Shown here piece after piece: positions 25,805 through 33,179 of a stretch of DNA of 64,000 nucleotides. The notes below the pieces were generated by a model, which worked only from the letters and a program-made list of their open reading frames with translations, was not told the origin of the DNA and did not search any database. Numbering within the stretch: position 1 is the first letter of the stretch; the number at the start of each line of letters is the position of its first letter. The position numbers and the translations under genes were made by a program. This DNA comes from Caulobacteraceae bacterium (GTDB lineage: Bacteria > Pseudomonadota > Alphaproteobacteria > Caulobacterales > Caulobacteraceae), in contig JARLIQ010000034.1 in the NCBI GenBank assembly GCA_031291645.1, positions 30,552 to 94,551 on the forward strand, read 5' to 3'.

Positions 25805-27079
25805 ATGAAATACGATCCCGACGCCTATCCGATGGGTCAGGACGGCGCCTGGAGCGCGGCGGCGCTCGCGGTGGCGGAAAGCGACGGCGAGCTTGAGCCC
25901 TCGGTCGTGGCGGCGCCCCACGGCGCGGCGCTGGCCGAGATCTCGCTGGCGGTCGGCGGCCTGGCGCTGGGCACCGGCGAGTTCGCCTCCATGGGCCTGC
26001 TGCCGAATGTGGCGCACAGCGTGGGGGTCTCGATCCCGAGCGCCGGACACATGATCAGCGCCTATGCGCTCGGCGTGGTGGTCGGCGCGCCCCTGATCAC
26101 CGTCGCCATGGCCAGGGCGCCGCGCCGGGCCATGCTGATCGGCCTGATGGTCGTCTTCGCCCTGGGCAACATGGCGAGCGCCGCCGCCCCGACCTTCATG
26201 CCGCTGATCCTGGCCCGCTTCCTGACCGGCCTGCCGCACGGGGCCTATTTCGGCATCGCCTCGCTGGTCGCCGCCAGCCTGGTGGCGCCCGGCAAGCGGG
26301 CCCAGGCGGTCGGCCGGGTGATGGTCGGCCTCAGCGTCGCCAACGTCATCGGCGTGCCGCTCGCCACCTGGTTCGGCCAGGCCCTGGGCTGGCGGGCGGC
26401 CTTCCTGGCCGTGGCGGCCCTGGGGCTCCTGACCGCCGCCCTGGTCACGATGTTCGTGCCGGTCATCGCAAGCCACAGCGAGGCCTCGCCCGCACGCGAG
26501 TTGCGCGGGTTCACCCGGCTGCAGGTCTGGCTGACCCTGGCCATCGCCGCCGTCGGCTTCGGCGGCATGTTCGCCGTCTACAGCTACATCACCCCGATCC
26601 TGACCCGCGTCAGCGGCGTGCCTATGCACCAGGTTCCGCTGTTCCTGTCGGTCATGGGGCTTGGGATGATCGCCGGCAGCCTGGCCGGCGGCTGGTGCGC
26701 CGACCGCTCGATCCTGGGCACGGTCTTCGGCGCCCTGATCTGGAACGCGGTCATGCTCGGCCTGATCACCGTCTCGGCCGCCCACCCCTGGACGGCGGCG
26801 GTCAACCTGTTCCTGATCGGCGGCGGCATCGCCGTCGTGCCCGCCCTGCAGACCCGGCTGATGGACACCGCGGCCGAAGCCCAGACCCTGGCGGCGGCGA
26901 TGAACCACTCGGCGTTCAACATGGCCAACGCCCTGGGCGCCTGGCTGGGCGGGGTGGTCATCGCCGCCGGCCTCGGCTGGACCTCGACCGGCTGGGTCGG
27001 GGCGGCGCTGGCGCTCGCGGCCCTGCCGATCCTCGGCCTCTCGGCGTTCTTGGACAGGAAAGCCCAAATCTTCGTCTGA
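25805..27079 (+). CDS. MFS transporter of the DHA1/AraJ type
   Basis: A 424-residue, 12-helix permease. After a polar leader of about 35 residues, helix 1 begins at AEISLAVGGLALGTGEFASMGLLPNVAHSVGVS, the signature of the AraJ/YdhP group (TEFVxMGLLPxxA). RFLTGLPHGAYFGIASLVAA is another family block. These pumps export sugars or drugs. I chose the ATG at 25805 because GAGGT precedes it; 25781 is an in-frame alternative. It ends 86 bp before the aldo/keto reductase gene. Confidence 0.85.
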   Translation: MKYDPDAYPMGQDGAWSAAALAVAESDGELEPSVVAAPHGAALAEISLAVGGLALGTGEFASMGLLPNVAHSVGVSIPSAGHMISAYALGVVVGAPLITVAMARAPRRAMLIGLMVVFALGNMASAAAPTFMPLILARFLTGLPHGAYFGIASLVAASLVAPGKRAQAVGRVMVGLSVANVIGVPLATWFGQALGWRAAFLAVAALGLLTAALVTMFVPVIASHSEASPARELRGFTRLQVWLTLAIAAVGFGGMFAVYSYITPILTRVSGVPMHQVPLFLSVMGLGMIAGSLAGGWCADRSILGTVFGALIWNAVMLGLITVSAAHPWTAAVNLFLIGGGIAVVPALQTRLMDTAAEAQTLAAAMNHSAFNMANALGAWLGGVVIAAGLGWTSTGWVGAALALAALPILGLSAFLDRKAQIFV

Positions 27080-27165
27080 GCGCACGTTCACGGCTGGATC
27101 GCCGACGGCGTGCGGCCTATCCGAGACGAAATCCTCCCCCAGTTCGCGTCAGAAGGAACTCGACC

Positions 27166-28227
27166 ATGGAATACCGGCTGCTCGGCCGCTCGGGCCTCAA
27201 GGTTTCCGTCCTCACCATGGGGACGATGACGTTCGGCGGCAAAGGCGCCTTCGCCAAGGTCGGCGACGTCGAGCTGGACGACGCCCGGCGGCAGATCGAC
27301 ATGTGCCTCGACGCCGGGGTCAACCTGATCGACACCGCCGACATCTACTCCGCCGGCCTCTCCGAGGCGATCATCGGCCAGGCCCTCGCCGGCGCGCGCA
27401 AGAACGGCGTCCTGATCGCCAGCAAGGCGCGCTTTGCGATGGGCGCCGGCCCGAACGACAGGGGCCTGTCGCGCCACCACCTGGTCCAGGCCTGCGAGGC
27501 CAGCCTGAAGCGGCTGCGCACCGACGTCATCGACCTCTACCAGGTGCACGAGTGGGATGGTCAGACCCCGCTGGAGGAGACGCTGGAGGCGCTCGACACC
27601 CTGCAGAAGCAGGGCAAGATCCGCTACGTCGGCTGCTCGAACTATTCCGGCTGGCACCTGATGAAGGCTCTGGGGATCAGCGAGCGCGAGCGGCGCGAAC
27701 GTTTCGTCAGCCAGCAGATCCACTACACGCTCGAAGCCCGCGAGGCCGAATACGAGCTGGTCCCGATCTCGATCGACCAGGGCGTCGGCATCCTGGTCTG
27801 GAGCCCGCTGGCCGGCGGCCTGCTCTCCGGCAAGCACCGCCGCAACGCCGAGGCGCCCCAGGGCACGCGCCAACTGGCCGGCTGGGGCGAGCCGCCGATC
27901 CGCGACGAGGAACGGCTGTGGCGGATCATCGACGTGCTGGTCGCCATCGCGGACGCCCGCGGCGTTTCTGGCGCCCAGGTCGCGCTGGCCTGGCTGCTCG
28001 GCCGGCCGGGCGTGACCTCGGTGGTGATCGGCGGCCGCACCGAGGCCCAGTTCGCCGACAACCTCGCCGCCGCCGACCTCAAGCTGACCGACGACGAACG
28101 CGCCCGGCTGGACGCGGTCAGCGCCCCGCCGCTGCTCTATCCCTACTGGCACCAGGTGCGCACGGCGGGCGAGCGCCTGGGCGCGGCCGACCTGACGCTG
28201 CTGGCGCCGCACCTCGCCGCGGACTGA
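27166..28227 (+). CDS. Aldo/keto reductase
   Basis: A 353-residue NADPH-dependent oxidoreductase. The catalytic tetrad is visible: DTADIYSAG gives Asp and Tyr, IASKARF the Lys and YQVHEWD the His. The cofactor loop is near the C-terminus (RPGVTSVVIGGRTEAQFADNLAA). It resembles the YajO/Tas/AKR11-12 group that reduces aldehydes or sugar derivatives. AAGGA lies eight bases before the ATG. It may be co-transcribed with the MFS gene upstream. Confidence 0.9.
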   Translation: MEYRLLGRSGLKVSVLTMGTMTFGGKGAFAKVGDVELDDARRQIDMCLDAGVNLIDTADIYSAGLSEAIIGQALAGARKNGVLIASKARFAMGAGPNDRGLSRHHLVQACEASLKRLRTDVIDLYQVHEWDGQTPLEETLEALDTLQKQGKIRYVGCSNYSGWHLMKALGISERERRERFVSQQIHYTLEAREAEYELVPISIDQGVGILVWSPLAGGLLSGKHRRNAEAPQGTRQLAGWGEPPIRDEERLWRIIDVLVAIADARGVSGAQVALAWLLGRPGVTSVVIGGRTEAQFADNLAAADLKLTDDERARLDAVSAPPLLYPYWHQVRTAGERLGAADLTLLAPHLAAD

Positions 28228-28249
28228 GCCGCGGAGAGGCCCCGGGCGG

Positions 28250-28450
28250 TCAGGCCGCGGCCTGCCGCTCGGGGATGATGCCCGCCGCGACCATCACCTT
28301 CAGGCCCATCTCGGCCGCCCGGCCCACAGCGGCGGGCGCGGGGGCCGTGGCGTTGGCCAGCATGGGCTGGGCCTGGACGGCGAAGCGCATCTGGGAGAAG
28401 CGGCGGTTGGAGAACCGCACGAACCGGCCCGCCAGCATCCTCCTCGCCAT
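28250..28450 (-). CDS. Small protein of unknown function (66 residues)
   Basis: The ORF starts MARRMLAGRFVRFSNRRFSQMRF, strongly basic and methionine-rich, and continues with an alanine-rich amphipathic stretch ending PERQAAA. I recognise no domain. It is kept as a gene because all but one of its codons end in G or C, as in host genes, and it sits in an otherwise empty gap between convergent and divergent neighbours. A weak GGAG lies upstream of the ATG. The basic amphipathic N-terminus could bind membrane or nucleic acid, which is speculation. Confidence 0.5.
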   Translation of the reverse strand: MARRMLAGRFVRFSNRRFSQMRFAVQAQPMLANATAPAPAAVGRAAEMGLKVMVAAGIIPERQAAA

Positions 28451-28628
28451 GCCCTATTTGGCTCCCGACAGGGGACGCCGACAGCCGCCGCCCTGACCTC
28501 GCGACGTCCGGCAAACCCAAGACCTGCTCGGGTTTTACGCTTCCCGCAAATCCTCCGACCACGGCGTTCAGGAAGCGGTGGCGGACCGACGAGGCAGCGC
28601 CTATGCACGGGGTCGTGCGGGATCAGGT

Positions 28629-30098
28629 ATGAATCGTTCGTTGGACTTGAACCGGGGACTTCTCGCGGTCGAAGGCCCCAATCTGCAATCGGGCTTGCGC
28701 CGCGCCATCATCGCCGCCATCGCCGCGCGCCGGCTGCAGCCCGGCCAGCAGATGCCGCCTTCCCGGGTCCTCGCCGCCCAGCTCGGCATCGCCCGCAACA
28801 CCGTCACCGCCGTCTATGAAGACCTGGCGACGCGCGGCTTCCTGGTCTCGATCACCCGACGCGGCTTCTTCGTCACCGGCCAGGTGGCGGACGCGGCCGA
28901 CGACGAGGCCGCGGCGGGCGAGGATGCGCACGCCGGCGCGCCCGACTGGCCCCGGCGCATGGCCGTGCGCGTCTCCGAATGGCGGCACATCACCAAGCCG
29001 GCCGACTGGCAGTCCTATCGCTTCCCCTTCATCTACGGCCAGGTCGATCCGGAGTTCTTCCCGCTGGCGGCCTGGCGCTCGGCTTCGCGCGACGCCCTGG
29101 GGCGCGCCGCCGTCAACTGGTGGGCCGCCGACAACACCGACGAGGACGATCCGCTGCTGATCGAGCAGATCCGCCGCCAGATCCTTCCCCGGCGGGGAAT
29201 CCTGGCGCGGCCGAACGAGGTCCTGATCACCCTCGGCTCCCAGGAGGGCCTCTACCTGCTCTCCCGCCTGCTGGTGCGGGCCGGCGACGTCGTTGGCATC
29301 GAGAACCCCGGCTATACCGACGCGCGCCACATCTTCAGCCTCAGCGCCGGCGAGGTCCGCGACCTGCCCGTCGACGGCGATGGGGTGCGCACGGGCCCGG
29401 ACTTCGAGGGCGTCAGCCTGGCGGTGGTCACGCCCAGCCGCCATTGTCCGACCGGCGTTCCCCTCTCGGCCGAGCGGCGCGCCTGGCTGCTGGACTGGGC
29501 CTCGCGCTCGGACGGCCTTCTGATCGAGGACGACTACGAGGGCGAGATGGTCGCCGCCAACAGCCTGACCGCCCTCAAGGCCAGCGACAGCGCCGGACGG
29601 GTCATCTACCTCGGCACCTTCTCCAAGATCATCGCGCCGGGCATGCGGCTGGGCTACATGGTCGGCCCCGCGCCGCTGATCGCCGAGGCCCGGGCGCTCC
29701 GCCGGCTGATGCACCGCAGCCCGCCGCTGAACAACCAGCGGCTGACGGCCCTCTTCATGGTCGAAGGCTACTACCAGGGGCTGGTGCGCCAGTTGCGCAG
29801 CGAGCTGCTGCGCCGGCACGAGCGGGCTTCGGCCTGCCTGGCCCAGCGCCTGCCGGGCCTTGAGACCAGCGGCGGACATGGCGGGTCCTCGATCTGGGTG
29901 CGCTGCCCGGCCGGCGTGAACGGCGAGGCCCTGGCTGCGGGCGCCCGCGCGCGGGGGGTGCTGTTCGAGAACGGCGGTCCCTTCTTCTCGACGCCGCCCG
30001 AAGACCTGCACATCCGCCTGGGCCTCTCGGCCATCGCCGCCGAGCGGATCGGTCCGGGCGTCGAGGCCCTGGCGGACGCCCTGGACGAAGCGCTCTAA
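28629..30098 (+). CDS. MocR/PdxR-type regulator (GntR HTH fused to aminotransferase)
   Basis: A 489-residue regulator. The N-terminal GntR winged helix (LPPSRVLAAQLGIARNTV-like, residues 40-62) is followed by a fold-type I aminotransferase domain with the PLP lysine in LGTFSKIIAPGMRLGY. In this family PLP or an amino-substrate adduct is sensed, and targets include vitamin B6 synthesis and amine catabolism genes. I chose the ATG at 28629 by homology to typical N-termini; a GTG at 28578 with AGGAAG upstream is an alternative adding 17 residues. The target is unknown; the small ORF on the opposite strand and the TauE gene downstream are candidates. Confidence 0.85.
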   Translation: MNRSLDLNRGLLAVEGPNLQSGLRRAIIAAIAARRLQPGQQMPPSRVLAAQLGIARNTVTAVYEDLATRGFLVSITRRGFFVTGQVADAADDEAAAGEDAHAGAPDWPRRMAVRVSEWRHITKPADWQSYRFPFIYGQVDPEFFPLAAWRSASRDALGRAAVNWWAADNTDEDDPLLIEQIRRQILPRRGILARPNEVLITLGSQEGLYLLSRLLVRAGDVVGIENPGYTDARHIFSLSAGEVRDLPVDGDGVRTGPDFEGVSLAVVTPSRHCPTGVPLSAERRAWLLDWASRSDGLLIEDDYEGEMVAANSLTALKASDSAGRVIYLGTFSKIIAPGMRLGYMVGPAPLIAEARALRRLMHRSPPLNNQRLTALFMVEGYYQGLVRQLRSELLRRHERASACLAQRLPGLETSGGHGGSSIWVRCPAGVNGEALAAGARARGVLFENGGPFFSTPPEDLHIRLGLSAIAAERIGPGVEALADALDEAL

Positions 30099-30168
30099 GG
30101 TCTCTGGCGCCACCGGTCCGCCCGGGCTGGCCCTTACCGCATCGCCGGGAAGCGGAAATGGTGCGGCC

Positions 30169-30927
30169 ATGTCGGCCAAGCTCCAGATCGCTTCCATGGC
30201 CCCCCTGCTGGCGGGCGTGTTCGCCGGCGGCCTGCTGCAGGGCTTCACCGGCTTCGGGTTCGCGCTCGCCGCGGTGCCGCTGATCAGCCTGTTCCTGCCG
30301 CCGACCCAGGTCCTGCCCTACGTCATGGCGCTGCAGGCGGCGCTTGGGCTGGCCAGCCTTCCAGGCGCCTGGTCCCGGTGCCACTGGAGGCTGCTGGGCT
30401 GGCTGACCCTCGGCGTCGCGGCTGGAACGCCCGTCGGCCTCTGGGCCATCGCGGCCCTGTCTCCCGCGGCCGGGCGGCTGGGGGTGGGCCTGGCGGTGCT
30501 GACCGCCTTTGCGGTGCTCGCCACCGGCGCGCGCATTCCCATGCGCCGCTCACGCCTCGCCGCCACCGGCGCGGGCGTCGCCGCCGGGGTGATGAACGGC
30601 CTGGCCGGCATGTCCGGCCCGCCCGCCGTCGCCCTGGTCGTGGCCGCCGAAATGAAGGCCGAAGAGGCGCGCGCGACCCTGATGGTCTTCGTCTTCGGCG
30701 CGGCCCTGGCGGCGCTGGCGCCCATGGGCCTGGCCGGCGAGCTCAGTCCCCGCATGGCCATGCCGCTGCTGGCGGCCCTGCCCGCCCTCGGGGTCAGCTG
30801 GCTGCTCGGCTCGGCCCTGTTCCGGCGCACCAGCGAGGCCCGCCACCGCCAGGTCGCCCTCGGCGTACTGGGCCTGCTGGCGCTGGCGACGATCGTCCGC
30901 GCCGCGATCGAACTGCTCGGCCGCTAG
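30169..30927 (+). CDS. TauE/SafE-family membrane permease
   Basis: A 252-residue protein with about eight hydrophobic helices and the duplicated family motif: GGLLQGFTGFGFALAAVPLI near the N-terminus and GVAAGVMNGLAGMSGPPAVALV near residue 140. TauE/SafE proteins export or take up sulfite, sulfoacetate or other organic anions. It starts 70 bp after the MocR gene on the same strand and ends seven bases before the convergent SDR gene. Confidence 0.85.
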   Translation: MSAKLQIASMAPLLAGVFAGGLLQGFTGFGFALAAVPLISLFLPPTQVLPYVMALQAALGLASLPGAWSRCHWRLLGWLTLGVAAGTPVGLWAIAALSPAAGRLGVGLAVLTAFAVLATGARIPMRRSRLAATGAGVAAGVMNGLAGMSGPPAVALVVAAEMKAEEARATLMVFVFGAALAALAPMGLAGELSPRMAMPLLAALPALGVSWLLGSALFRRTSEARHRQVALGVLGLLALATIVRAAIELLGR

Positions 30928-30934
30928 GTCAACC

Positions 30935-31681
30935 CTAACCGCGGACGACCGCCAGCGGCCCGGCGGCCTGGCAGGTCGGCATCAGCTCGAGCGTGTTGAC
31001 GTTGACGTGGGCCGGCAGGCTGGTGACCCAGAACACGCTCTCGGCGATGTCCTCGGCCGTGAGCGGCTGGGCCCCGGCGTAGACGCCGGCCGCCTTGTCG
31101 GCGTCGCCGTGGAAGCGGACGGTCGAGAACTCGGTCCCGCCGCACAGGCCTGGCTCGATGTCGGTCACCCGCACCCCGCGCCCGACCAGATCGGCCCGCA
31201 GGTTGAGCGAGAACTGGCGCACGAAGGCTTTGGAGCCGCCGTAGACGTTGCCGCCCGGATACGGATAGCTGGCCGCGACCGAGCCCATGTTGACCACATG
31301 GCCCCGACCGCGCTCGACCATGCCCGGCAGAAGGGCGCGGGTGATGTAGACCAGTCCCTTCACATTGGTGTCGATCATCTGGTCCCAGTCGTCCAGCGAG
31401 GCGCGGTCGGCCGGCTCCAGGCCGAGCGCCAGGCCGGCGTTGTTGACCAGAACCTCGACCGCCGCGAACGGTTCGGGCAGGCCGGCGATGGCCGCGCCCA
31501 CCGCCGCCCGGTCGCGCACGTCCAGGGTCAGGGGCAGGAGGTTTTCGCCGAGTTCGGCCTTGAGTTCGGCCAGGCGTTCCGCGCGGCGGCCGGTCGCGAC
31601 GACCTTGGCGCCGGCGCGCACGTAGCGGTGGGCGATAGCCCAGCCGAAGCCGGACGTCGCGCCGGTGACGAGTACGATCAA
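30935..31681 (-). CDS. Short-chain dehydrogenase/reductase (YdfG-like)
   Basis: A 248-residue classical SDR. TGATSGFG (6-13) binds the nucleotide, NNAG and the catalytic YGGSK motif are present, and the R-R after VVATGR (about 33-34) suggests NADP preference. The sequence is closest in feel to YdfG, the NADP-dependent L-serine/3-hydroxy acid dehydrogenase. The start is TTG at 31681 with GGAG about nine bases upstream. It lies 22 bp downstream of the class III transaminase and is probably in its operon. Confidence 0.88.
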   Translation of the reverse strand: MIVLVTGATSGFGWAIAHRYVRAGAKVVATGRRAERLAELKAELGENLLPLTLDVRDRAAVGAAIAGLPEPFAAVEVLVNNAGLALGLEPADRASLDDWDQMIDTNVKGLVYITRALLPGMVERGRGHVVNMGSVAASYPYPGGNVYGGSKAFVRQFSLNLRADLVGRGVRVTDIEPGLCGGTEFSTVRFHGDADKAAGVYAGAQPLTAEDIAESVFWVTSLPAHVNVNTLELMPTCQAAGPLAVVRG

Positions 31682-31703
31682 GACACTGCTCTCCGAGAAG
31701 GAC

Positions 31704-33080
31704 CTACGCCGCGAGGCGATTGGAGATCCGGCCCATGGCGGTGTCGAGGCCCTTGTGGAAGCGGGCGGCCATCTCGACGATCTCGGCCTGGTCGATGATC
31801 AGCGGCGGGGTGAAGGCGATGCGGTCGCCGATCGCCCGTACGATCAGTCCGTGCTCCAGGCAGGCGCGCTCGACCTCGGGTCCGGCCTTCACCGCGTCCG
31901 GATAGGGCGCCTTGGTCGCCCTGTCCTGCACCAGTTCGACACCGGCGATCAGGCCAACGCCGCGCACGTCGCCGACCAGCGGATGCTCGCGCAGCTTTTC
32001 CAGCTCGCCCAGGAAGATGAGGCTCATCGCCCGTACGTGGCCGAGGATGTCGCGCTCCTCGTAGATCTTCAGCACCTCCAGGGCGACCGCGCAGGGCACC
32101 GGGTGGCCGCCATAGGTATAGCCGTGGCCGAAGCTGCCGTTGCGCTTGCTGCCCTCGATCAGACTTTCGAAGATCGGCTCGCTGATCAGCAGGGCCGAAA
32201 TCGGCTGGTAGGCGGCCGACAGCTGCTTGGCGCAGCTCAGCATGTCCGGCGCGATGCCGTAGGTCTCGCTGCCCCACAGGTTTCCGGTACGGCCGAAGCC
32301 GCAGATCACCTCGTCGACGCAGAGCAGGATGTCGTGGCGCTTGAGGATCGGCTGAATCGCCTCGAAATAGCCGCGCGGGGGGGTGATGGCGCCGCCGCCG
32401 CCCTGTACGGGCTCGACGAACATGGCGGCGATGGTGTCGGGTCCCTCGGCGAGGATCAGGGCCTCCAGCCGCTCCGCCATGCGGGCGGAGAACTGCTCCT
32501 CACTCTCGCCCTGCTCGCCGAAGCGGTAATAGTTCGGGTTGTCGGCGTGGATGAATCCCGGCAGCGGCAGGTTGAAGCCGGCGTACATGTGCGGCTGGCC
32601 GGATAGGCTGGCCGCCGCGACGGTGTTGCCGTGATAGCCGCGCACGCGGCCGATGATCTTCCGCTTCTCCGGCTTGCCGCGCATGACGTTGTAGTGCCAG
32701 GCGAGCTTGATCGCCGCGTCGTTGGCTTCCGAGCCGCTGCACTGGAACAGGACGCGGGCCATCGGGGCTGGCGCGATCGACAGCAGCTTGGCCGCCAGCT
32801 CCACGGCCGGACCGTGCCCCTTGCTGAAGAAGGTGTGGTAGAACGGCAGCTTCAGCATCTGGTCGTAGGCGGCCTTGGCCAGCCGATGTTCGCTGAAGCC
32901 CAGGCTGGCCGACCACAGGCCGGCCATCGCCTCGATGTATTCGCGGCCCTCGACGTCCCAGACCCTCACGCCCTCGCCCCGCTCCATCAGAACGGCGCCG
33001 TTCTGCTGGTGGTCGTAGAGGTTGGTCTGCTGGTGCACCAACGAATGGGCGTCCAGTTCGTGAAGCTGCGAACGATTCAA
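31704..33080 (-). CDS. Class III aminotransferase (omega-transaminase type)
   Basis: A 458-residue PLP enzyme of the class III aminotransferases that act on omega-amino acids, diamines or amines. The N-terminal GVRVWDVEGREYIEAMAGLW, the CVDEVICGFGRTGNLWGS block (Asp for the pyridine nitrogen) and the PLP lysine in SCAKQLSAAYQPISA are all present. The start is TTG at 33080 with GGAG six bases upstream. It follows the TonB-dependent receptor on the same strand and precedes an SDR; transamination followed by carbonyl reduction is a plausible pair. Confidence 0.9.
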   Translation of the reverse strand: MNRSQLHELDAHSLVHQQTNLYDHQQNGAVLMERGEGVRVWDVEGREYIEAMAGLWSASLGFSEHRLAKAAYDQMLKLPFYHTFFSKGHGPAVELAAKLLSIAPAPMARVLFQCSGSEANDAAIKLAWHYNVMRGKPEKRKIIGRVRGYHGNTVAAASLSGQPHMYAGFNLPLPGFIHADNPNYYRFGEQGESEEQFSARMAERLEALILAEGPDTIAAMFVEPVQGGGGAITPPRGYFEAIQPILKRHDILLCVDEVICGFGRTGNLWGSETYGIAPDMLSCAKQLSAAYQPISALLISEPIFESLIEGSKRNGSFGHGYTYGGHPVPCAVALEVLKIYEERDILGHVRAMSLIFLGELEKLREHPLVGDVRGVGLIAGVELVQDRATKAPYPDAVKAGPEVERACLEHGLIVRAIGDRIAFTPPLIIDQAEIVEMAARFHKGLDTAMGRISNRLAA

Positions 33081-33136
33081 CTCAAGCTCTCCTGTCCCGC
33101 GAATGACGCCGCGAGGCGCGTCTGATCGACGGCGAA

Positions 33137-33166
33137 GCCCGGCCGGCCGTCGGGCGCCGGCCGGGC
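33137..33166 (-). terminator. Strong GC hairpin after the TonB-dependent receptor gene
   Basis: Perfect 11-bp arms (33137-33147 and 33156-33166) flank an 8-base loop, just downstream of the receptor stop at 33180. No U-run follows on the minus strand, so it is not a canonical intrinsic terminator. It could be an mRNA-stabilising or attenuating hairpin between receptor and transaminase. Confidence 0.45.
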
Positions 33167-33179
33167 CGCTGTCCTAGTC

